A stretch of 7,121 nt of DNA from JAFDVL01 sp043775925. Its GTDB lineage: Bacteria > Acidobacteriota > Blastocatellia > RBC074. Shown one piece after another: positions 1 through 5,730 of the stretch. The notes under the pieces were generated by a model. The model worked only from the letters and a program-made list of their open reading frames with translations, searched no databases and was not told where the DNA came from. The DNA is taken from contig JAYVRW010000087.1 of the NCBI GenBank assembly GCA_043775925.1, forward strand, positions 1 to 7,121. The letters are read 5' to 3'. Position 1 is the first letter of the stretch. Each line of letters begins with the position of its first letter. A program made the translations under genes and the position numbers.

Positions 1-984
1 ATTTGGAGCTTTACCTTTATGACTGCTTCGTTGGTGGTCTTGCGTTTCAAGCGACCGGGGCCGCGTGAATGGCGCGTCCCGTTCAATCCACGTATCGGCA
101 AAGTTGAAATTCCACTCGGCATCATCATGGTTGCGCTCGTATTGCTTTCGTTGGCTTTGACGAACTTGTTGACGAAAGAACTCGCTACAATTTCGGGTGT
201 GGCGTTCACGGCAGTTTTCTTTATTTTGTTTACGGTTTCAGAGCGTGTTAATGCCAGACGCAAAAAAGATACATCAGGACTGGATCAATTTAATTTGGTG
301 ACTGAGCAGACAGTGACGAATAAATTAGTAGATGCGCGTCCCGGCGGAATCTTAGTGACGGCGCGTGATTACAACAATCTACATTACTTGAAAAAAGCAT
401 TGCTGGATGTGAATACCGATGAACAGGATGTCGTCGTGATGACCGTGCGAATTATCAAAGGTCCTGGCGCAGGCGAAGAGCAAATGTACGAAGACGAATT
501 ATTTACGGATTATGAACAGTTATTATTTACGCGCTCCGTGGCGGTAGCCGAAAAAATGGGCAAGGAAATTAAGTTGCTGGTAGTCCCGGCCAGCGATGCC
601 TTCCAAGCTACTGTGATGACAGCCATCGAGCTTGAGTGCGCTACTTTGGTAGCTGGCGTCTCGGCGAAAATGACCCCGGATCAACAGGCGAAAATCATTG
701 GCGATGTTTGGGAATCCATTCAGAACGAAAATAAACGCAAATTACGAGTGCTGAAATTAATTCATCCAGACGGGACAGAACAGGCATACGAGTTAGGCGC
801 ACATCGTCCGAACGTCACGCCTGAAGATGTAGAATTGACGCATCGCTTATGGTTAGAACTGGCGAAGGACAATAAGAACCTGCATCATAATCAGGTGGTA
901 AGTGTCGCGCTGAAGCGCTTAGCAAAAGATTTTCAGACCGATAAACGAAATGAAATTATTCAGGAAACAAAAGATTATAAATAA
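1..984 (+). CDS. APC-family amino-acid permease, C-terminal part with USP-like cytoplasmic domain (5' end outside window)
   Basis: The frame is open from base 1, so the gene begins upstream; 327 residues are visible. The first six residues (IWSFTF) are probably the end of a membrane helix. A short basic loop with RFKRPGPREWRVP follows, which is typical of APC (amino acid-polyamine-organocation) permeases. Two further hydrophobic helices come next (roughly visible residues 40-62 and 66-85), then a basic SERVNARRKKD exit. The remaining ~230 residues are soluble; the stretch beginning RPGGILVTARDYNNL has the alternating strand/helix look of a universal stress protein (UspA) domain, which is known fused to some permeases. 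Expected role: amino-acid uptake or exchange across the inner membrane, with the tail as a possible nucleotide-binding regulator. The tail has no obvious GxxGxxG(S/T) ATP motif, so ATP binding is doubtful. The substrate cannot be read from this fragment. Confidence 0.82.
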   Translation: MWSFTFMTASLVVLRFKRPGPREWRVPFNPRIGKVEIPLGIIMVALVLLSLALTNLLTKELATISGVAFTAVFFILFTVSERVNARRKKDTSGLDQFNLVTEQTVTNKLVDARPGGILVTARDYNNLHYLKKALLDVNTDEQDVVVMTVRIIKGPGAGEEQMYEDELFTDYEQLLFTRSVAVAEKMGKEIKLLVVPASDAFQATVMTAIELECATLVAGVSAKMTPDQQAKIIGDVWESIQNENKRKLRVLKLIHPDGTEQAYELGAHRPNVTPEDVELTHRLWLELAKDNKNLHHNQVVSVALKRLAKDFQTDKRNEIIQETKDYK

Positions 985-988
985 GGAG
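983..988 (+). promoter_or_regulatory. Shine-Dalgarno AAGGAG overlapping the upstream stop codon
   Basis: AAGGAG begins inside the TAA stop (982-984) of the permease gene and lies 9 nt before the ATG at 998. The overlap suggests that the two genes are co-transcribed and that ribosomes finishing the first can reinitiate on the second. Confidence 0.75.
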
Positions 989-997
989 TTTTAATTT

Positions 998-1240
998 ATG
1001 TCAGAAGTGAAACTGTATACGACGACGTGGTGTCCCGATTGCCGTAACGCGAAAAGTTTTTTTAATGCGCGCGGGATTTCCTACACTGAAATTAATGTAG
1101 ATGATGACCCTTCGGCGGCGGAGTTAGTGAAGACGATTAATGATGGCAAACGCAAGGTTCCGACTTTTGTGGTGGGCGAGGATGCTTTTCATAACAGCCC
1201 GTTTTCATTAGCTTTAATGGAAGAAAAATTTGGCAAATAA
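998..1240 (+). CDS. Glutaredoxin-like (NrdH/mycoredoxin-type) thiol-disulfide oxidoreductase
   Basis: An 80-residue single-domain thioredoxin-fold protein. The active site WCPDC places the redox cysteines at 12 and 15. The conserved cis-proline is in KVPT (Pro55), and a beta-alpha-beta pattern surrounds it (EVKLYTTT at the start, ISYTEINVDDD, then KVPTFVVG). The length matches the glutaredoxin/NrdH family. The CPDC motif and the lack of a recognisable glutathione-site TGG motif near the C-terminus resemble mycoredoxin-like or unclassified glutaredoxin-like proteins more than classical glutaredoxin. Likely role: cytoplasmic reduction of disulfides or mixed disulfides; the electron donor cannot be deduced. 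It follows the permease gene by 13 nt and is probably in the same operon. The ATG start has a strong ribosome binding site. Confidence 0.88.
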   Translation: MSEVKLYTTTWCPDCRNAKSFFNARGISYTEINVDDDPSAAELVKTINDGKRKVPTFVVGEDAFHNSPFSLALMEEKFGK

Positions 1241-1256
1241 TTTAGCTGATGATAGA

Positions 1257-1328
1257 TTTCGGTCACTTTGAAAACGTTGCCGGCGAAATAACATTGGATC
1301 AATCAGCCAATTTTCAAAGTGACCGAAA
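1257..1328. repeat. Perfect 18-bp inverted repeat with 36-nt spacer (MITE-like or terminal-repeat remnant)
   Basis: TTTCGGTCACTTTGAAAA at 1257-1274 is exactly reverse-complemented at 1311-1328, with a 36-nt spacer. It starts 16 nt after the glutaredoxin stop, so in RNA it would form a stem-loop behind that operon. No T-run follows the right arm (GACTCTG comes next), so it is not a normal intrinsic terminator. A 72-bp unit with perfect terminal inverted repeats also fits a miniature inverted-repeat element or paired transposon ends. The dinucleotide GA flanks both sides (1255-1256 and 1329-1330), which is too short to count as a target duplication. The repeat is certain; its origin is inference. 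Confidence 0.75.
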
Positions 1329-1355
1329 GACTCTGAAACGTGCCAAATTTCGTGA

Positions 1356-1383
1356 TTGTTTTTTATATTTTTTATGCTATTCT
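1356..1383 (+). promoter_or_regulatory. Candidate promoter for the response regulator
   Basis: TTGTTT (1356-1361), a 16-nt spacer, then TATTCT (1378-1383) preceded by TGC, which gives an extended -10 form. The surroundings are strongly AT-rich. It would start transcription near 1390 and leave a leader of about 220 nt before the GTG at 1613. The -10 region closely resembles the candidate found upstream of the minus-strand gene ending at 6843. Matches to consensus are partial, so this is a guess supported mainly by that resemblance. Confidence 0.3.
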
Positions 1384-1398
1384 CCCGTTTGTTTTATG

Positions 1399-1422
1399 GC
1401 GTTTAAATAAAAGCTTAAACGC
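1399..1422 (+). other. Small stem-loop in the presumed leader
   Basis: GCGTTTAA (1399-1406) is complementary to TTAAACGC (1415-1422) around an 8-nt loop. It lies just after the candidate transcription start, so it would sit at the 5' end of the leader RNA, where such stems can stabilise a transcript. It could equally be a protein-binding palindrome or chance. Confidence 0.3.
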
Positions 1423-1524
1423 TGCCCCTTCTGCCCTGACATTCAACTGTTCGCCCTTAACGAAATTCAACTCAGCCAGATAACGAAGTAGTTAAGCCCA
1501 CAGACAACAACCCGGAACTAAAGA

Positions 1525-1556
1525 TTTGACAGCTCGTTTCGGACGAGTTTTGACAG
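1525..1556 (+). promoter_or_regulatory. TTTGACAG direct repeats flanking a hairpin, possible operator or promoter element
   Basis: TTTGACAG occurs at 1525-1532 and again at 1549-1556, 24 nt apart. Between them CTCGT (1533-1537) pairs with ACGAG (1543-1547). OmpR/PhoB-family regulators bind direct repeats, so this could be an autoregulatory site of the regulator that starts 57 nt downstream. Each copy also contains TTGACA, a perfect -35 hexamer, but I find no acceptable -10 sequence at 16-18 nt from either copy. Confidence 0.35.
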
Positions 1557-1598
1557 ACTATTGAAATTGGCAAACAACTGTGTTTGCTGACCTTATTC

Positions 1599-1603
1599 GG
1601 AGG
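1599..1603 (+). promoter_or_regulatory. Shine-Dalgarno GGAGG that fixes the regulator's start at GTG 1613
   Basis: GGAGG sits 9 nt before GTG 1613. The alternative in-frame GTG at 1580 has no purine-rich site upstream and would add 11 residues outside the receiver domain. Confidence 0.7.
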
Positions 1604-1612
1604 ATAGTTATT

Positions 1613-2323
1613 GTGCCAGCCGATCATACCGCGACTATTTTGATGGTCGAAGATGACAGTATGGTTCGTTATTTGGTTTCTGAATATTTTCGTCGTGTGG
1701 GCTATGAAGTGCTCGAAGCGACGGATGGAGAAACTGGCTTACGAACTGGATTGGAAAAAAAAGCAGACGTCATTATTTTAGATGTCATGATGCCGAAAAT
1801 GAACGGCTTTGACGTTTGCAATCAGCTACGTCAAAACAACGTTACAACGCCAATCATCTTCCTGACCAGTAAAAGCGAAGAACAATATACCGTCGCCGGA
1901 TTAGAAGGCGGCGCGGACGATTTTTTACCTAAACCTTTCAGCCCGCGCGAGCTTGAAGCCCGTGTCAAAAGCGTGATTCGTCGCAGTGGTGTCAGAATTT
2001 TTGATGAACCTGTCGCCGGAAAAATCATGCGGGGCGGATTAGTTATTGATCCTGAAGCCTACAGCGTCACGCTGAATGAAGAGGCGATTCAGGTGACTCC
2101 CATTGAATTCAAAATTCTGGAATTGCTGATGACGAATCCGGGCAAAGCCTATTCCCGCGAAGCCTTACTGGATCAGGTTTGGGGCACTTCTTATGAAGGC
2201 TACGAACGCAACATTGATCCGCACGTCATGCGCTTACGTTCCAAGATTGAACCGGATGCCGCGAAGCCAACTTATGTGCTGACGGTCTGGGGCATCGGCT
2301 ACAAATTCAACGATAAAGTCTAA
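1613..2323 (+). CDS. OmpR/PhoB-family two-component response regulator
   Basis: A 236-residue protein from GTG 1613. The N-terminal receiver domain (about 7-124) has the acidic pair Glu13/Asp14 in LMVEDD, the phosphoacceptor Asp57 in ILDVMMPKMNG, the switch Thr85 in FLTSK and the conserved Lys107 in PKPF. The C-terminal winged-helix DNA-binding domain (about 140-234) shows VTPIEFKILELLMTNPGK, the LLDQVWG segment, the recognition helix region ERNIDPHVMRLRSKIE and the terminal wing VLTVWGIGYKF. All key residues are present, so it should be a phosphorylation-controlled transcription factor. No histidine kinase lies beside it in the window, so it is an orphan here. Trp226 replaces the arginine often seen in the TVRGxGY wing; some family members share this. 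Its targets cannot be read from sequence; the secreted-protein genes downstream are neighbours only. Confidence 0.93.
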   Translation: MPADHTATILMVEDDSMVRYLVSEYFRRVGYEVLEATDGETGLRTGLEKKADVIILDVMMPKMNGFDVCNQLRQNNVTTPIIFLTSKSEEQYTVAGLEGGADDFLPKPFSPRELEARVKSVIRRSGVRIFDEPVAGKIMRGGLVIDPEAYSVTLNEEAIQVTPIEFKILELLMTNPGKAYSREALLDQVWGTSYEGYERNIDPHVMRLRSKIEPDAAKPTYVLTVWGIGYKFNDKV

Positions 2324-2366
2324 GCAGCAACGGCTGTCCTGACCACGTTCTTTATCAATTATCTAT

Positions 2367-2402
2367 GTAGCAGCAGGATGAGCAACGACTCATCCTGCCT
2401 AC
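2367..2402. repeat. REP-like palindromic hairpin with GTAG at both 5' feet
   Basis: GCAGGATGAG (2373-2382) is perfectly complementary to CTCATCCTGC (2389-2398) around a 6-nt loop (CAACGA). The stem extends with GTAG (2367-2370) pairing to CTAC (2399-2402), leaving CA (2371-2372) as a bulge. Read on either strand, the hairpin therefore begins with GTAG, a tetranucleotide characteristic of REP elements mobilised by RAYT (TnpA-REP, IS200/IS605-like) transposases. No T-run follows on the + strand (ACCGAAAAAA comes next), and on the minus strand the T-rich stretch precedes the stem, so it is not an intrinsic terminator in either direction. Membership of a dispersed family is inference from this single copy. 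Confidence 0.6.
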
Positions 2403-2474
2403 CGAAAAAAGCAACTGAGCAGGTTACTAGAACTTGTTCCCCAGGCGTGGAAGCTCAGGGCGCAGCTATCCGCG

Positions 2475-2480
2475 AAGGAG
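2475..2480 (+). promoter_or_regulatory. Shine-Dalgarno AAGGAG that fixes the start at GTG 2488
   Basis: AAGGAG lies 7 nt before GTG 2488. The longer reading from TTG 2434 would put 18 mostly basic residues before the signal peptide and has no ribosome binding site of its own. Confidence 0.75.
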
Positions 2481-2487
2481 AATTATC

Positions 2488-3120
2488 GTGTCCATTAATA
2501 TCGAAAAAAGCAGACTCTCAGCCAGAGTTGTTTTCCTCCTTCTGACAATTATTGCAACACAAGCATTCGCCAATTCACGTGCTGTGAACCTCGCGGAAAT
2601 GACTTCAACTGCCGGACGTATCGTTCACGGCAAAGTCATCGAAGTCCGTGAAGGACAACATCCTAAAAATGAGCAGATGGCAGTGACTTTCGTCAAAGTC
2701 GAAGTCACCGAAATGCTCAAAGGGGATGCCGCGCGAGAAGTCACCTTCATGCAATTCGGCAGCAGCCATCGGCAGTACGTGGCACATTTGCCAAAATACA
2801 GTGTCGGCGAAGAAGTCGTCCTGTTTTTGTATCCTGAAAGCAAGTTGGGCTTAACCAGTCCGGTGGGCGAAGGGCAAGGCAAATTTGTGGTACGCGATGA
2901 CGTTCGCACGGGCAGGCGTGTGCTCAGAAATGAGCAGTTGAATCGTTCCTTATTTGTGCGGTTAGACACCGAAAAAGTGAACACGAAGCTGTCGTTGAAT
3001 AAAGCTGAGCGCGAAACCGTGGCACAGGCCGACAATCAGGCCCACGAAGGAATGGAGTTCGCTTCGTTCCGATCCATCGTGCGTAAGATGAAGGCTGTGT
3101 CCAGCGTTAACTTGCAATAA
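2488..3120 (+). CDS. Exported protein of unknown function, likely partner of the adjacent metalloprotease
   Basis: A 210-residue protein from GTG 2488. Residues 1-28 form a signal peptide: basic Lys7/Arg9/Arg13, a hydrophobic core VVFLLLTIIA, and cleavage probably after AFA at 26-28. The mature part is a compact, mostly beta-patterned domain (about 33-137): VNLAEMTSTAGRIVHGKVIEV, then VTFVKVEVTEMLKG, a VTFMQFG strand, and VGEEVVLFLYP leading to GEGQGKFVV. I recall proteins of this pattern ('...VRGxVxxV...VTLxVExxLKG...GEEVVLFL...QGKF') lying next to matrixin-type secreted proteases in other soil bacteria; this is memory, not a database result. The C-terminal ~60 residues are polar and helical, ending without a sorting signal. 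There are no cysteines and no catalytic motif. It lies 140 nt before the protease gene on the same strand. Function is unknown. Confidence 0.75.
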   Translation: MSINIEKSRLSARVVFLLLTIIATQAFANSRAVNLAEMTSTAGRIVHGKVIEVREGQHPKNEQMAVTFVKVEVTEMLKGDAAREVTFMQFGSSHRQYVAHLPKYSVGEEVVLFLYPESKLGLTSPVGEGQGKFVVRDDVRTGRRVLRNEQLNRSLFVRLDTEKVNTKLSLNKAERETVAQADNQAHEGMEFASFRSIVRKMKAVSSVNLQ

Positions 3121-3260
3121 GACTGAAATAATAAAAGCCAGAGTGAAACCGAATCGCCGTTCGATACACGCGCCTCAGAGGGGCCTGAAATTGTGCGACG
3201 TAAGATTCGAGTTCTCAGCTTTCAAGATTTGGTCAAACTACCGAAAAAGGAGCAAACATC

Positions 3261-5666
3261 ATGCGTGTCCAATCACGAATGGCGCAGCCAGTAGCCTCAC
3301 GTTTTTTCAAACAATCAATTCACTTTATCCTCAGCTTCGCGCTGATTCTGGGGGCGTTCAGATTCGAAGCCAACGTCCAGGCGGGAACTCCATTAGCGGT
3401 GACTGCCCACGGCAAAGAAGTCAGTTGGGGCGCAGGTGCGACGATTACTTATCACGTAGATCAAGGGTCACTGGGAACAACGCTTAATAATACGCAGGCA
3501 GTGGCTTTAGTGAATGAGTTATTTGGTATTTGGCAGGCCGTACCGGGGGCGAATCTGACGATTCAGAATGGAGGCACGCTGAATGTGGATGTAAATTCGA
3601 CGAACTATACATCATATCGCACCAACAATGGTCAGGATGCCTATCATCCGATTATCTTCGATACAGATGGCTCAATCACAGATGCTGTTTTTGGTTTTGG
3701 CGCCAGTACTGTGACGGCTGGTTTTGCCGGGCCGGGCTGGTTGATTAGTACTGACCCCGCGCAGGATGGAAAAATTATAGATGCTTCATCAGTTTTGAAT
3801 GGAAAATTTTTGACTAATAATTATGGAACGCTGACAGAATTCAAATCAATCATGTTGCATGAGTTTGGGCATTTTCTGGGAGTCGGACATTCACAGGCGA
3901 ACATCGGTTTAGCTTTCGACCGCGAAATAATTTTTAATGACAATGATTCGCTCCCGATTATGTTTCCAATTTCTTTGGGAGACCGTTCCAGCATCCTGAG
4001 CGCTGATGATAAGGCGCAACTGTTGCGTTTGTATCCGGGTGGAGGCACGTCGAATGGAACGATCAGCGGCAAGATTTTATTGTCGGATGGCGCGACTCCT
4101 TTTCAAGGTGCGAACGTGATTGCACGTCGTGTAGATGACCCAAATAATATTGCCGTCAGCTCTGTTTCCGGTTTTCTTTATAAAGGAACAGGTGTCAATG
4201 CCAACAAAGGAACGACGGATGCCACGGTGCAGGGATATTACGAAATCTCAGGCCTGCCAGCTGGTAATTATACGGTCGAAGTTGAACCCATCCATCCGGG
4301 TTTCATCAGCGGTTCTTCGGTTGGGCCGCTTGATCCTCCCGTTGATCTGCCCAGTCCGGCTGAATATTACAGCGGCGCGGGCGAATCAAATAGTGATGCA
4401 AATAATTCGGCAGCCATTGTTTCTGTCAACAGCGGCCAAGCTGTTAATAACATCAATATTATTTTGAATAACACGTCACTTCCCAGTGCGGCTGAAACTG
4501 AATCAAATAACACCATCGCCACTGCGCAATCCATCGCTACACCAGTTGTTGTGAGTGGTGCGATCAATGTCAATGATTCAGGCACGATAGATCCGACTAC
4601 CGGTTACGCCATGAAAGATTATTATTCATTCAGTGGAGGCTCGAATGATTGGGTGACAATTGATCTGAATTGGGGTTCTAACGCATCAGCAGATTTAAGA
4701 CTGCTTCTCTACGACGCTAATGGACAGCGTATTGCGATTTCGATGGATTGTGTCTACGGCTCCGGTTGTGTCGCCAGCCGTCAAATTGGGCCAATGAAAC
4801 TTCCCACGAGCGGAAGATATACCGTGGGAGTTGGCGCAGCTTCAGGCACAACCAATTACACGTTACAAGTGACCGGGCAAACCAATGGCAACGGTAATTC
4901 AACGACAGTGAATGGTGCAAGCTTCCAGTCAGGAGCCGCCATGTCACCGGATACCATCGCTTCCATGTTTGGTACGAACATGGCAACGACGACGACCAGC
5001 GCTCCGGCAGGGCAACCGCTTCCAACTTCAATGGGAGGCATCCGTGTTGAGGTCGCCGGAACCCAGGCACAGTTATTTTATGTCTCACCGTCCCAAATCA
5101 ATTTCGTCATTCCATCAACAACGACAAGCGGTACAAAATTAGTTTCGGTGAAGAATTTTTCTGGTGAGGTCGCACGCGGCAGCATTGAAGTGGCTCCGGT
5201 TTCTCCGGCCTTTTTCACTGCGAATCAAAACGGTTCAGGAGTTCCTGCCGGATACGTCACACGGGTCGCCGCAGGTTCGTTCCAGCAAACCAATGAAGTA
5301 ATTGCAAGCTTCAATGGAAACTCTTTCTCGCCCGTTTCCGTCGCCCGCAATGGCGATGCTTTGTATCTGATTTTATTCGGGACAGGCGTTCGTTACGCGC
5401 CAAATTCAAATACTGCCAACGATATTCCACAAGCAGGTGGAGGTTCCATTATTAATGTCGCCGAAAGTGTTGAAGTGACGATTGGTGGCAGAGTCGCACA
5501 GGTTTCTTATGCCGGGGTGCAGGGCGGATATATCGGATTGGATCAGTTGAATGTGCTGATTCCAGCGGATGCTGTCGCTAGTCCGACAACAGCCGTAATT
5601 ATTAAGGTTAGAGATGCTAACAATAACATGGTGACTGCGAATCAGATGACAATCGCTTTGCAGTAA
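3261..5666 (+). CDS. Secreted multidomain zinc metalloprotease (matrixin/metzincin type) with TIGR03437 C-terminal domain
   Basis: An 801-residue protein. ATG 3261 has AAGGAG (3247-3252) 8 nt upstream. Residues 1-41 look like a long signal peptide (core HFILSFALILGAF, cleavage near VQA). The catalytic domain (about 45-262) carries the metzincin zinc site HEFGHFLGVGH, with His200, His204 and His210 as ligands and Glu201 as catalytic base. A probable Met-turn follows in LPIMFP (Met234), then LSADDKAQLLRLYPG, a typical matrixin ending. A carboxypeptidase-regulatory/SdrD-like beta-sandwich follows (about 266-402, with GYYEISGLPAGNYTVEVEP). Next is a PPC (pre-peptidase C-terminal) type domain (about 410-540; ESNNTIATAQSI, DYYSFSGG, YTLQVTG). 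The TIGR03437 domain occupies 549-801 (NGASFQSGAAMSPDTIASMFG, YVSPSQINFVIP, LILFGTGVR, GLDQLNVLIP). The only cysteines are 497 and 503 in the PPC domain, so there is no cysteine-switch propeptide. Likely an extracellular or surface protease; substrate unknown. Confidence 0.9.
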   Translation: MRVQSRMAQPVASRFFKQSIHFILSFALILGAFRFEANVQAGTPLAVTAHGKEVSWGAGATITYHVDQGSLGTTLNNTQAVALVNELFGIWQAVPGANLTIQNGGTLNVDVNSTNYTSYRTNNGQDAYHPIIFDTDGSITDAVFGFGASTVTAGFAGPGWLISTDPAQDGKIIDASSVLNGKFLTNNYGTLTEFKSIMLHEFGHFLGVGHSQANIGLAFDREIIFNDNDSLPIMFPISLGDRSSILSADDKAQLLRLYPGGGTSNGTISGKILLSDGATPFQGANVIARRVDDPNNIAVSSVSGFLYKGTGVNANKGTTDATVQGYYEISGLPAGNYTVEVEPIHPGFISGSSVGPLDPPVDLPSPAEYYSGAGESNSDANNSAAIVSVNSGQAVNNINIILNNTSLPSAAETESNNTIATAQSIATPVVVSGAINVNDSGTIDPTTGYAMKDYYSFSGGSNDWVTIDLNWGSNASADLRLLLYDANGQRIAISMDCVYGSGCVASRQIGPMKLPTSGRYTVGVGAASGTTNYTLQVTGQTNGNGNSTTVNGASFQSGAAMSPDTIASMFGTNMATTTTSAPAGQPLPTSMGGIRVEVAGTQAQLFYVSPSQINFVIPSTTTSGTKLVSVKNFSGEVARGSIEVAPVSPAFFTANQNGSGVPAGYVTRVAAGSFQQTNEVIASFNGNSFSPVSVARNGDALYLILFGTGVRYAPNSNTANDIPQAGGGSIINVAESVEVTIGGRVAQVSYAGVQGGYIGLDQLNVLIPADAVASPTTAVIIKVRDANNNMVTANQMTIALQ

Positions 5667-5684
5667 GGTGGAGGGTTACAAGAG

Positions 5685-5725
5685 AAGAGCGAGAGGTTTC
5701 GAGACACTACCTTTCGCTCTTTTTT
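5685..5725 (+). terminator. Rho-independent terminator of the metalloprotease gene
   Basis: AAGAGCGAGAGGT (5685-5697) pairs with ACCTTTCGCTCTT (5709-5721) as a 13-bp stem with one G-T wobble and an 11-nt loop, followed by a run of six T (5720-5725). It begins 18 nt after the stop codon. In the opposite direction the stem is followed by CTCTTGT, so it might also weakly stop the convergent gene that ends at 5731. Confidence 0.88.
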
Positions 5726-5730
5726 CGGGG

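Larger units (their letters stand above)
1241..1612. other. Long intergenic region (372 nt) with several structured elements
   Basis: No credible gene was found here on either strand. In order it holds a perfect 18-bp inverted repeat (1257-1328), an AT-rich stretch with a promoter-like sequence (about 1356-1383), a small hairpin (1399-1422), a pair of TTTGACAG direct repeats around a second hairpin (1525-1556), and the ribosome binding site of the response regulator. The only short ORF in the presumed leader is a four-codon ATG-GCG-TTT-AAA (1396-1410), which is too short to interpret. Confidence 0.7.

Noticed and set aside
1526..1579. TTGACA copies at 1526 and 1550 as the -35 element of the regulator's promoter
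   Set aside because: No TATAAT-like hexamer lies 16-18 nt downstream of either copy; the positions read TTTGAC and AACAAC.
1580..1612. Longer start (GTG 1580) for the response regulator
   Set aside because: It has no ribosome binding site and adds residues outside the receiver fold; GTG 1613 has GGAGG at 9 nt.
2367..2402. Hairpin as a transcription terminator for the response regulator
   Set aside because: No T-run follows the stem on the + strand, and on the minus strand the T-run comes before it.
2415..2458. CTGAGC/GCTCAG inverted repeat upstream of the exported protein gene
   Set aside because: Only 6 bp with a 32-nt loop, which is expected by chance at this length.
2434..2487. Longer start (TTG 2434) for the small exported protein
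   Set aside because: It would bury the signal peptide behind 18 mostly basic residues and lacks a ribosome binding site; GTG 2488 has AAGGAG at 7 nt.
2625..3035. 136-codon open frame on the minus strand
   Set aside because: It is antisense to the exported protein gene, with no ribosome binding site and serine/threonine/cysteine-rich low-information composition.
3143..3487. Open frame of 114 codons containing RRSIHAPQRGLKL, and DNA around 3160-3205 that resembles a CRISPR type I-C repeat
   Set aside because: Its translation looks like the spurious proteins annotated over CRISPR repeats, but the repeat-like sequence occurs only once, is imperfect, and has no spacers or cas genes nearby. The frame overlaps the well-supported start of the metalloprotease.
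4717..5088. 123-codon open frame on the minus strand
   Set aside because: It lies within the metalloprotease gene, and its composition (many His, Arg, Trp) is that of an antisense shadow.
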